From the NCBI RefSeq assembly GCF_003858535.1, contig NZ_RQTJ01000001.1:62001-126000 (forward strand): a stretch of DNA of 64,000 nucleotides. Reading direction: 5' to 3'. This DNA is from Paenimyroides viscosum (lineage in GTDB: Bacteria > Bacteroidota > Bacteroidia > Flavobacteriales > Flavobacteriaceae). A program made the translations under genes and the position numbers. Each line of letters begins with the position of its first letter. The first letter of the stretch is position 1. Positions 1 to 7,043 of this stretch are shown one piece after another. A model generated the notes under the pieces. It saw only the letters and a list, made by a program, of their open reading frames with translations. It made no database searches and had not been told where the DNA came from.

Positions 1-141
1 CCCGAACAGAAACGGCAACAGCAATTGCACCGACAGTTGGGCGAGTTCGCGAATTGGCTACAAAGACCAAAGGACGCAAACCAAGTACAGAAAGACAAAC
101 AGAAATCCGTACCCATAGCAATGCTACCAATGGTATTCTAA
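1..141 (+). CDS. 3' end of an unidentified PRTRC-locus protein (partial)
   Basis: Frame 1 is open from the first base to TAA at 139-141 and encodes 46 residues, rich in Gln, Arg and Lys, ending in LPMVF. The composition (a run of Q/R/K, then Pro-rich) looks like the tail of a real small protein and not a chance frame. It overlaps the next frame (from 54) by 88 bases. Its position directly upstream of the PRTRC B and ThiF genes suggests it belongs to the same operon. The family cannot be named because the rest lies outside the window. Confidence 0.45.
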   Translation, partial: PEQKRQQQLHRQLGEFANWLQRPKDANQVQKDKQKSVPIAMLPMVF

Positions 142-1124
142 AGTGTACGTTTCTGCCTAAACTGAAAACAGCACCATCCGCACAGGCTTGTCAGAAAACG
201 GAGGGGGATTTTTACAAGTCCCTTTCCAAACTTGCCGAGCATTACAGCATTGAACCAATGGAGACACAAGATTTTGATTTTCCCTACAATATGGCATTGG
301 CTATGTGGGATATGAAAACCAAAGTGAAACGTACCAATAGCAATTGGGATGGCTTCAAAGTGGTTCAGGACAGTGAGAAAACCTACTTCACAAGTGAGGA
401 ACGATACAATACAGGTACAACCTTTTATTATATTCCCGTTGCACCGCTCTTTAAAATGCTCAAAGACCCGAAGCGTAAAAAGACGGCACAGCTTTTACTA
501 TCGGTATGCAGTTATCTGTGCCACATCGCCCAAATTCCATATTACAGACAGGAAGAAAGTTACTTGTATTGGCTTTACGAAATGATGAACGATTGGGTGG
601 AACAGGACGAGGAAACGGAAGAAACGGAAAGCTACAAACGTGAGTTAAGAAATGCCGAATACATTGGAGACAAGATTGAACAAAAGCTATTCAACCGTAG
701 CAATCTAAAGGTATTTGAACAGCGTTTGAATCGATTTAAAAGTGTTGATACGTTCGACAAGGAATGTTGGCAAGTGGCTCACAATGCGTTTGCACTTCTT
801 AAAAATTATCCGAACGTAACCATTTTCACAAACGCCACATTGCCCGAAAAAGACCCTTATAATGATGATGACGAAAATGAAATAATCGGAATGGAAAAAT
901 ACATTTCATTTATTGCAGACACCAAAGGTTGGTTATACGAAAGCCTTTCAGATACCATCAACAATGAATTTAACGAGTACGGAGCAATGGAAGAACCTAC
1001 TATTTCCAAGCGGTTTGACGGAAGCGAAATACCAACAGCCAATCTTGATTTTGAGAACCGTTTGTTTGGTTTATTGAATGATTTGAGTGGATTATTATAC
1101 GAATACAAAACGATAGAAAAATGA
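54..1124 (+). CDS. PRTRC-locus protein of unknown function
   Basis: A 356-codon frame whose stop overlaps the start of the PRTRC B gene in an ATGA junction, so the two are co-translated. I recognise no catalytic motif. The protein is acidic and rich in aromatic residues (many Tyr and Trp between residues about 80 and 180) and probably all-helical. It occupies the slot that carries an additional large protein in PRTRC loci, so a relationship to PRTRC protein F is possible but not shown. The start is unresolved: the frame has no ATG until codon 69 (position 258), TTG at 54 overlaps the previous frame by 88 bases, and the frame stays open to the window edge. Confidence 0.6.
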   Translation: MATKTKGRKPSTERQTEIRTHSNATNGILKCTFLPKLKTAPSAQACQKTEGDFYKSLSKLAEHYSIEPMETQDFDFPYNMALAMWDMKTKVKRTNSNWDGFKVVQDSEKTYFTSEERYNTGTTFYYIPVAPLFKMLKDPKRKKTAQLLLSVCSYLCHIAQIPYYRQEESYLYWLYEMMNDWVEQDEETEETESYKRELRNAEYIGDKIEQKLFNRSNLKVFEQRLNRFKSVDTFDKECWQVAHNAFALLKNYPNVTIFTNATLPEKDPYNDDDENEIIGMEKYISFIADTKGWLYESLSDTINNEFNEYGAMEEPTISKRFDGSEIPTANLDFENRLFGLLNDLSGLLYEYKTIEK

Positions 1125-1843
1125 ACACAACAACAGACATAACAGACCACTTTGGCACATTGTATTATCCGAAATCCGCATTGGTTTTCTATGAAGCCAA
1201 AGGTACTGAAACCGATGTGTATGTGGAGCATTTCGATATGGACAGCAACGGAACGCCTATCAATGCCCATCCATTAACGGTAAAAGAAGCCAATATTTTG
1301 GCTAAGTCCTTACAGACCGATGAAGAAAAGAACCAAGCCTTTTTAAAACCAAAGGGGATTTTGCCAACCAATATCCTGCATATCAATCCAAATGCTGAAA
1401 AAGGCACAGTATTATGGTACACCAAAACACAACAACGGAAACTGTATTTTTTGGATAGTTTGGGCATACCTAACGGAATGGCACAAGTACCGCCAATGCT
1501 ATGGTTAGCGAGCAAAAGCAGTCTTACCGTATTTGCTTTGGCAAATGACAGAAGACCCACCGAGAAAACGCCATTGCATTATCCACCTTTCTTCAATATC
1601 TACGAAAAGGGCAATGTATGTATGGGTACTGTGGGTATTGACATTAAAAATTCGGCTTCGGTTGAGGAATTTATACAGGCGTGGGAACATTATTTTTTCA
1701 ATTCCTATTTCAGCCATTCATTATCCGAAAACTTGACTAAAACAAACATTGTAAACCTTTGGAAAGACCTTATCAATACTGATAAACCCTTTCCGAAAGA
1801 AGTATTGAAAAAGAATAACAAAATCCTTAAAAATCTATTGTGA
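1121..1843 (+). CDS. PRTRC system protein B (E2-like)
   Basis: The 240-aa protein matches PRTRC system protein B (Prok-E2_D family), with the characteristic start of a DHFGTLYYPKSAL type, an LP-x-NILHI stretch near residues 80-90, and W-Y-TK followed by R-LYF near residues 100-110. PRTRC B is related to ubiquitin-conjugating E2 enzymes and is normally encoded beside a ThiF/E1-like protein and a ubiquitin-like protein C. Its substrate in mobile elements is unknown. It is translationally coupled on both sides: ATGA overlap with the upstream gene and TGATG with the ThiF gene. PRTRC C and any ParB would lie upstream of the window. Confidence 0.85.
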   Translation: MNTTTDITDHFGTLYYPKSALVFYEAKGTETDVYVEHFDMDSNGTPINAHPLTVKEANILAKSLQTDEEKNQAFLKPKGILPTNILHINPNAEKGTVLWYTKTQQRKLYFLDSLGIPNGMAQVPPMLWLASKSSLTVFALANDRRPTEKTPLHYPPFFNIYEKGNVCMGTVGIDIKNSASVEEFIQAWEHYFFNSYFSHSLSENLTKTNIVNLWKDLINTDKPFPKEVLKKNNKILKNLL

Positions 1844-2649
1844 TGAATACAGAAAAAACAGCAGTCCATTTTACGGACAACTATTTACTCAATCCAACAA
1901 ACCCGATTTCGGTAAACCTTATCGGAGCAGGTGGCACAGGCTCAAAAGTACTGACCGCTTTAATGGAAATAAACGAAAGTTTGATAGCCTTGGGACACGC
2001 AGGAATGCAAGTCCGCCTTTGGGATGATGATGTTATCACGAGTGCTAATTTAGGCAGACAGCGATTTGCAGATAGTGAAACAGGATTGTACAAATCCGTT
2101 GCTTTAATCAACCGTTGCAACCGTTGGGCAGGAACAAATTGGAAAGCTGAAACTGTAAAATTTAAAAAAGACAATTTTGGCAAATTGCCCGAAAAATCAA
2201 GGGCAACTATTACCATTACGTGTGTGGATAATATACAGGCGAGGTTTGGCGTTGCTGAAATTCTTAAAGTAACAAGCTACCGCAGACACTACCAAGACGA
2301 GCCAAAATATTGGCTGGACTTTGGCAACAGCCAAGATACAGGACAAGTGCTACTATCTACTATCGGAGAGATAAAGCAACCCAATTCAGAGAAATACCAA
2401 ACGGTGGCAAGCCTGCCATTTGTTACCGATGAATTTGGTGAATTGTTGAAGCAATCGGAACAAGAAGATAATACTCCAAGCTGCTCACTTGCCGAAGCAT
2501 TGGAACACCAAGATTTGTTTATCAATTCATCATTGACACAAATGGGTTGTTCTTTACTGTGGAACTTGTTTCGCAAAGGAATGACCGAATACAGAGGATT
2601 TTTTCACAATCTGAAAGATTTCCGCACCCACCCGATAAAAGTCGCCTAA
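1843..2649 (+). CDS. PRTRC system ThiF family protein (E1-like)
   Basis: An E1-like adenylyltransferase. A Rossmann nucleotide-binding motif GAGGTG lies near residues 28-33, followed by an acidic WDDDVIT strand end and SANLGRQRF, the arginine-bearing segment that contacts ATP in ThiF/MoeB/E1 proteins. Members activate the C-terminus of a ubiquitin-like protein, here presumably PRTRC C. I chose ATG 1843, which shares one base with the previous stop (TGATG), over GTG 1840. At 268 aa it has the usual PRTRC ThiF length. It is the last gene of the operon. Confidence 0.88.
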   Translation: MNTEKTAVHFTDNYLLNPTNPISVNLIGAGGTGSKVLTALMEINESLIALGHAGMQVRLWDDDVITSANLGRQRFADSETGLYKSVALINRCNRWAGTNWKAETVKFKKDNFGKLPEKSRATITITCVDNIQARFGVAEILKVTSYRRHYQDEPKYWLDFGNSQDTGQVLLSTIGEIKQPNSEKYQTVASLPFVTDEFGELLKQSEQEDNTPSCSLAEALEHQDLFINSSLTQMGCSLLWNLFRKGMTEYRGFFHNLKDFRTHPIKVA

Positions 2650-2977
2650 AAGCCGAAATCGGCGGGCAAAAATGCAATTCCTCGCTTCGGTCGGAAACGC
2701 ATTTTTGCATTTAAAATTGGTGCAACCCCTTTCTCAAAATGCACCGCTACACATTGCCCTTCCCTTACATTTTGCCAAACAGATTGCGGTATTTTTCGTG
2801 GGATATTCTTTATCCCTTTTGTTGTATTTACCCCTGACTTCTTTTCTTTCCAGACTGCGACCAAAGAAAAGAAGCAAAAGAACGTCGCTTTATTGATTTG
2901 GATTTTGTCTTTTTGAAAGTTACATAACCTCTTAATTTGAGTAAATTTGAAGTCTGTTAGTAACTATAAATTTCAAA
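2650..2977. other. Gene-free stretch with a 10-bp-stem hairpin
   Basis: Just downstream of the ThiF stop there is a perfect inverted repeat, GCAAAAATGC (2666-2675) and GCATTTTTGC (2699-2708), whose loop contains a second TTCC/GGAA pairing. It can fold on either strand, may act as a transcription end or RNA stabiliser, and lacks a clean T-run. The rest, including a 74-codon frame at 2672-2896 running through the hairpin, shows no convincing coding character. A TAAATTTG -7-like element at 2942-2949 precedes the next gene. Confidence 0.4.
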
Positions 2978-3967
2978 ATGATTGAAACAGAAATCTCAAT
3001 AACCGTAAACAGGAAATCCGATATTACTTTATTAGAGCAAACAATTGTCGGGAACAAGTTCCAATTTCCGGTTTACATTCGGGAATATGAATTTAGCTAT
3101 CAAATAAATTTTACAAGTGATTATGAGGAATGGGAATTAGACACGGCTATTCTCAATTCTTTTCCTGGATATGAATTTACCACCGACCTTGAAAAAGGAC
3201 GAAAAGAAATACGAGTTCAATTATCCCGATACCAATCTGAATTATCGACTGATGGCTGGGGAAGACGGATTGAAAATCCTTTAGATGAAACGAAATATCT
3301 TGTAAAAACATCGGTAAATAAGCCGGAAAAATTCAACTCTAAAATCAAAGTTTTGTTTGAAGATAAAGAGCAATACTACTTTGTAAATATTGTGGACGGT
3401 GTTAACAATGCTACTGAAGAAAAAGGTTTTTTGCTTCTGGATCATTTTAAAACCAATGAAAATAATGAAGCAACATTTTTTAAAGATAGACTGTATAAAT
3501 CTCCTTTAGAAGCCTTTCATTCAGGATACTATAAATTATCTGAATTAGTGGACAAGGATTTTAGCACTTACCTTGAAAACAAAAAGAAAGAAATCAGGGA
3601 AATTCAAAAGTACCCACGAAAAATCATCAGAGATTTTATAAAGGCCTGTAACAGTTCCGATGAAAGTAGTATTCTGAAAAATCTTGACAAAAATATCGGT
3701 TTTGAAGTACGCAAAAACTGGAAAACTTTATTTGAAACCGAAAATATTTCAAAATTCAAAGAATATCTGAACTCATCCGAACAACAATTATGCAGTAAGA
3801 ATTTTAAAATTCGGTCATCTTGGAGTTTTAGTTTACCAAACGTGACTATCGGTGTAAAATATTTTCCACCAGCTACAGAACAGGATATGCACCCTACTCA
3901 AAAATATGAGCAGATAAGGTTTGTACTAAATGATAAAAAAATCGTCAGTATTCTGTATGAATGCTAG
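2978..3967 (+). CDS. Hypothetical protein, 329 aa
   Basis: I do not recognise the family. The protein is soluble, Lys/Glu-rich, has no signal peptide or membrane segment, and looks mixed alpha/beta in its first half (repeated strands) with a helical Lys/Glu-rich middle (residues about 190-220). The ATG is 28 bases downstream of TAAATTTG (2942-2949), a match to the Bacteroidota -7 element TANNTTTG, so the gene is probably transcribed alone. It converges with the receiver-like gene, whose stop lies 27 bases away. The position between the PRTRC operon and the HTH/excision genes suggests ICE cargo. Confidence 0.6.
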   Translation: MIETEISITVNRKSDITLLEQTIVGNKFQFPVYIREYEFSYQINFTSDYEEWELDTAILNSFPGYEFTTDLEKGRKEIRVQLSRYQSELSTDGWGRRIENPLDETKYLVKTSVNKPEKFNSKIKVLFEDKEQYYFVNIVDGVNNATEEKGFLLLDHFKTNENNEATFFKDRLYKSPLEAFHSGYYKLSELVDKDFSTYLENKKKEIREIQKYPRKIIRDFIKACNSSDESSILKNLDKNIGFEVRKNWKTLFETENISKFKEYLNSSEQQLCSKNFKIRSSWSFSLPNVTIGVKYFPPATEQDMHPTQKYEQIRFVLNDKKIVSILYEC

Positions 3968-3994
3968 TCAAGTATAGCTAAAGTCCGAAATTAT

Positions 3995-4402
3995 TTAATA
4001 TTTCTCTTGTCCTAAATTGAAAACGGCTACAATTACTTTTCTAAAATCTTCGGCATCACTCCCAATGAGTAAATAGTTAGAAAAACCAATATCTAAAAGA
4101 TCTTTACTAACTTTTTTATCATCATTTTCACTATGGGCAATCAGTTTTATCGTTGGATATTGTGTTCTTAATCTCTGAAGTTGTACCAGAATGTTGTTAT
4201 CGTAAAAATCAAGGTCGATAATACAAATTTTTGGGAGTTCATTTAATGAAAATAATTGTGATAGTCCATCTTCAATGCTTTCCGAACGAAATAAGACTTC
4301 AGTTCCTGAAGCAATGAGGTCTTTGCAAATGAAATCTAAAATAAGGCTTTTGTCGTTGATAAATGCGAGAGTAATTTTTTGTTGTGCTGTACCAGTTTCC
4401 AT
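3995..4402 (-). CDS. Response-regulator receiver-like protein, 135 aa
   Basis: The fold pattern is that of a CheY-type receiver: a first strand ITLAFINDKSLI, a central strand CIIDLDF whose D is in the phospho-acceptor position, then IKLIAHS, ending with a helix of the DFRKVIVAVF type. No DNA-binding output domain follows, so it is a stand-alone receiver. I chose the ATG at 4402 (METGTAQQK). The frame continues 39 codons further upstream, but that part runs through a strong RNA hairpin and is best read as leader. It may take phosphate from a kinase outside the window or act as a degenerate receiver that binds partners without phosphorylation. Confidence 0.65.
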   Translation of the reverse strand: METGTAQQKITLAFINDKSLILDFICKDLIASGTEVLFRSESIEDGLSQLFSLNELPKICIIDLDFYDNNILVQLQRLRTQYPTIKLIAHSENDDKKVSKDLLDIGFSNYLLIGSDAEDFRKVIVAVFNLGQEKY

Positions 4403-4433
4403 AATATTGTCAGATTTTGAGTTAATGGAGTTT

Positions 4434-4607
4434 CCTGCACAAAAAAGAAAGCGCAGGCAACTACACTTACCGCACATTGAGGTACTGGTATACCCGACAA
4501 CGAATAAGCGAGCGCCCACGCCTATGGCATGAGCGTTCTTCCTTATCGTCCCGTTGTCTAAAAATTACCAGTTTTCAATGTGGGACTTAAAGTAAAAACA
4601 CTTTAAG
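4434..4607 (-). promoter_or_regulatory. Highly structured 5' leader of the receiver-like gene
   Basis: Three nested or serial hairpins lie in the transcribed leader. The first is CTTAAAGT (4586-4593) with ACTTTAAG (4600-4607). The second is a long multi-helix stem over 4473-4582: CACATTGA (4473-4480) with TCAATGTG (4575-4582), ACTGGTA (4484-4490) with TACCAGT (4566-4572), GACAACG (4496-4502) with CGTTGTC (4552-4558), ATAAG with CTTAT (4504-4508, 4542-4546), and CGC with GCG plus GCC with GGC at the tip. The third is CCTGCAC (4434-4440) with GCGCAGG (4451-4457). This is far more pairing than expected by chance and suggests a cis-acting RNA. Confidence 0.6.
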
Positions 4608-4626
4608 ATTTCTATATTTTACATAG

Positions 4627-4634
4627 CAAAGATA
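4627..4634 (-). promoter_or_regulatory. -7 promoter element TATCTTTG
   Basis: On the minus strand this is an exact TANNTTTG. Transcription would start near 4620, which places all three hairpins (4434-4607) inside an approximately 215-base leader ahead of ATG 4402. I see no good TTTG -33 element at the usual spacing. Confidence 0.45.
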
Positions 4635-4675
4635 CTAAACTCGTTGCTATTGGATGTATTAATGCTACAAAAAAG

Positions 4676-4975
4676 CTAGCCTGAATTTGTTTTGTGATTG
4701 ATATAATTCTGCTCCAGTACCTTCATCAAATCTGTTTCTTTATAAATAATTTTACCACCAATTTGAATGTACGGCAGGATATTGTCATCACGGTATTGCT
4801 GTAAAGTCCGTTTGCTGATATGTAGCAGTTTGCATACATCTTCACCCGACAAGTAAATTTCACCATTCATTACAGGACGATAGTTTTTTAATATGTTTTC
4901 AATACGGTTTCTCAACTGCATCATCATTTGCTGTTGTTCGATTACTTCTTCCGTTTCATTCGTCAGTAAATCCAT
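4676..4975 (-). CDS. Excisionase-type helix-turn-helix protein, 99 aa
   Basis: A winged-HTH of the HTH_17/Xis type covers about residues 41-90: an LSGEDVCKLLHISKRTLQ helix-turn-helix, then a wing with Y-R-DDNILPYIQIGGKIIY and a closing helix. Small paired proteins of this type are the recombination directionality factors of Bacteroides ICEs (Xis2c and Xis2d of CTnDOT), which also activate transfer genes. The start overlaps the end of the next HTH gene by 20 bases, so the two are translationally coupled. No integrase lies nearby, so the excision role rests on family knowledge. Confidence 0.8.
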   Translation of the reverse strand: MDLLTNETEEVIEQQQMMMQLRNRIENILKNYRPVMNGEIYLSGEDVCKLLHISKRTLQQYRDDNILPYIQIGGKIIYKETDLMKVLEQNYINHKTNSG

Positions 4976-5267
4976 TATTATTTGTATTGTACGGTTGTCC
5001 GGCTTCGAGCAAAGCCTGTATATCCGAAAGTTTATAATAATTCTTGCGGTTCAGTTTGGAATATGGCAGTAGCCCTTTGTCCTTATAGGTCTGCAAAGTC
5101 CGTTTGGTAATGTTCATCATCAAACACACTTCCTGGTTATCGAGCCATTTTTCTTCTTTGAAAATTGAAGTGTATTTTTTCGTGGCGTTTTCGGTCATTT
5201 CTAAAAGTGCTTTCAGTTCCTTTTTCATTCCGTCCAATGCGGATTTTTGTATTGCGATAACTTCCAT
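4956..5267 (-). CDS. Excisionase-type helix-turn-helix protein, 103 aa
   Basis: Paralogue of the downstream HTH protein. The same module appears at residues about 44-95, with WLDNQEVCLMMNITKRTLQTY as recognition core and LLPYSKLNRKNYY as wing; the N-terminal third is a short coiled-coil-like helix. It is the first gene of a two-gene operon. A 10-bp-phased TGG array (5329-5362) lies about 60 bases upstream of its start, in the same relative orientation as the arrays at traE and mobC, so the pair may control its own expression. Confidence 0.8.
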   Translation of the reverse strand: MEVIAIQKSALDGMKKELKALLEMTENATKKYTSIFKEEKWLDNQEVCLMMNITKRTLQTYKDKGLLPYSKLNRKNYYKLSDIQALLEAGQPYNTNNNGFTDE

Positions 5268-5328
5268 AGATGCTCAATTTTTCTGTGGAAGTCTAATTTA
5301 TAAAGGATTATTGTAGTGTTAGGAGTTT

Positions 5329-5362
5329 TGGTATTAGTTGGCGTTGAGAGGTAGTATTTGTC
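5329..5362 (-). promoter_or_regulatory. 10-bp-phased TGG array upstream of the HTH pair
   Basis: TGGT (5329), TGGC (5339), AGGT (5349) and TGTC (5359) follow at exact 10-bp steps. This is the weakest member of the family of phased arrays described at 21061, 31051, 32793, 34861 and 56664. Read on the strand of the HTH genes the boxes are GCCA-like and end 62 bases before ATG 5267. Confidence 0.45.
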
Positions 5363-5395
5363 GCCACGATATAAATTTCAAGATAGTTTATTTTG

Positions 5396-5403
5396 TAAAT
5401 TTG
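5396..5403 (+). promoter_or_regulatory. -7-like element TAAATTTG before the PLD unit
   Basis: An exact TANNTTTG lying 38 bases before ATG 5442. No TTTG is found at the 19-21 base spacing, so the promoter call is tentative. Confidence 0.35.
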
Positions 5404-5441
5404 AAAAATATAGGTTACTAATAAATCAATAGGAATTTTTA

Positions 5442-7043
5442 ATGGCAGTATTACAAAAAGGCAAATCAAATTATCCATTTTGGGGAGCATCCATAAATCT
5501 AATCACTGGACTAGATCCTTTAGGACTGCAAACTACATCAGAGGCTACCTATGCCACTATGTTGCCAGGTATTTCTAACTTGACAAACCGACTTCGTTAT
5601 TATGGTTTTTATTGCTGGCTATTAGATTTCTATTTCAAAAAGGAAAAGGAAGGAAACTCAAAACAACAATACCGTTTTATCCGCAGAGCTGAATTGATGA
5701 TTGCCATAATTATGCAAAGCGAGCGTAAAGGAGTTCAACAGATAACAGGAAGCAACTTTGCTTCAAACCTAATTAATACAACTGAGGAAACTTATTTTGA
5801 CTTAGCAGAAGGAGCAGACAAAGACAACACCGACAAAACTGTTTATTGGAAATATCCGTCTGGTGCATTCGGACAATATTATTACGGAGCAATGCAGGCA
5901 CTTTCCTTAATTATTACAGCAATAAATGATGATGGCGATGTTATTTACAACATTAGTAAACCACACCCAAGACAAAAAGTTTCTGGGAAACAATTAGCCG
6001 AGGCTTTTGAAGTTTCATTATCACCACAAATAAAAGAATTGTTTTACAGTAACATCAAAAAAGGGAAACTTTACCAATCTGATATTTCAGAACTGATAAA
6101 ATATTTTGCGATTGAGACGATAGAAACAGGAAATGCTGAATGGCAACTATATGTGGAAATGCTTTTGGACAAAGACGAACCAAGTCAAGAAATGGAAGAA
6201 CGTTTTACTTTTCACAGAAAAGAAACAATTTTGTCGCTCTTAAATACAGCTGTTGAAAATGAAAATAATTACGACTGGTATAGATTTCTATTGGAAAGTT
6301 ACCGAAAGAAATTGGGCAAAAGTAGTAATCCAGAAACGGAAACTAATATTGGTTGGTACTGCTACCAATTAAATGAGTATTGGCAATACAGTTGCGGAAC
6401 AATATTTTGGGCTGTATTACAACATCTTTACGATTTTCAACAAGATCAATATCTGCCATTGTTTGTAAAGAATTTTTCAAGCAGTATTACAAATGAAATA
6501 TGCAAAGAGATAAATCAAGCAATAGCGCCAACAAGTTCACTTGCAGAAATTTTGGTGTTGATCAGTGACACAGAAAACGAGGAAAACATCAAAGGGGAAA
6601 TTGATGCAACAAACGACCCTGTTATGGTCGCAAAATATGGCTTTATGCTTTTGCTTCAAATATTCAAAAACAATAGGGAGCAACTTCATCCATTGAAAGA
6701 ATTTATGAGCAGAAAAAAGATAGAAAGGGATGGGAATATGGTTGATGGCATCTTGACAGTTCACACGGCAGAAAACGAAACGCTTCAAGATTTTGTTGAA
6801 CAATTTATTTTACGCAAAATTATTTACAGGCACTCAATGGTTGCACTCAGAAAAATGGGCAACGGCTCACAGGCTACCCACAAATTTTTTATTGAGGAAC
6901 AATACATCCGTTTCATAGATACATTTCCACCAAGAAACACATCGCCAAGAATGAACGCCTTGCAAAACATAATGTTTGATTTACAGGTAATCAACAACCA
7001 AAGGATTTTATCACCATTACATAAAAAACTTTTGGTTGACTGA
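5442..7043 (+). CDS. Unknown 533-aa partner of a PLD-fold protein
   Basis: I cannot place this protein in a named family. It has no signal peptide and no membrane segment. The N-terminal 60 residues look conserved in style: FWG, then GLDPLGLQTTSEATYA, then LTNRLRYYGFYCWLL. The middle is helical and rich in Tyr, Trp, Glu and Lys; a late segment reads LRKMGNGSQATHKFF. The stop and the start of the PLD gene share one base (TGATG at 7041-7045), so the two are translated together and probably act together. No helicase, methyltransferase or nuclease motif is visible. Residence in an ICE island beside PLD and HEPN proteins suggests defence, which is inference. Confidence 0.7.
   Translation: MAVLQKGKSNYPFWGASINLITGLDPLGLQTTSEATYATMLPGISNLTNRLRYYGFYCWLLDFYFKKEKEGNSKQQYRFIRRAELMIAIIMQSERKGVQQITGSNFASNLINTTEETYFDLAEGADKDNTDKTVYWKYPSGAFGQYYYGAMQALSLIITAINDDGDVIYNISKPHPRQKVSGKQLAEAFEVSLSPQIKELFYSNIKKGKLYQSDISELIKYFAIETIETGNAEWQLYVEMLLDKDEPSQEMEERFTFHRKETILSLLNTAVENENNYDWYRFLLESYRKKLGKSSNPETETNIGWYCYQLNEYWQYSCGTIFWAVLQHLYDFQQDQYLPLFVKNFSSSITNEICKEINQAIAPTSSLAEILVLISDTENEENIKGEIDATNDPVMVAKYGFMLLLQIFKNNREQLHPLKEFMSRKKIERDGNMVDGILTVHTAENETLQDFVEQFILRKIIYRHSMVALRKMGNGSQATHKFFIEEQYIRFIDTFPPRNTSPRMNALQNIMFDLQVINNQRILSPLHKKLLVD

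Noticed and set aside
2672..2896. A 74-codon plus-strand frame and a 72-codon minus-strand frame after the PRTRC ThiF gene
   Set aside because: Both run through the 2666-2708 hairpin, have no recognisable protein pattern, and show low-complexity hydrophobic or basic composition; the stretch is better read as intergenic.
4403..4519. 39-codon N-terminal extension of the receiver-like protein
   Set aside because: The extension lies in the long RNA hairpin, and the receiver fold starts cleanly after the ATG at 4402.
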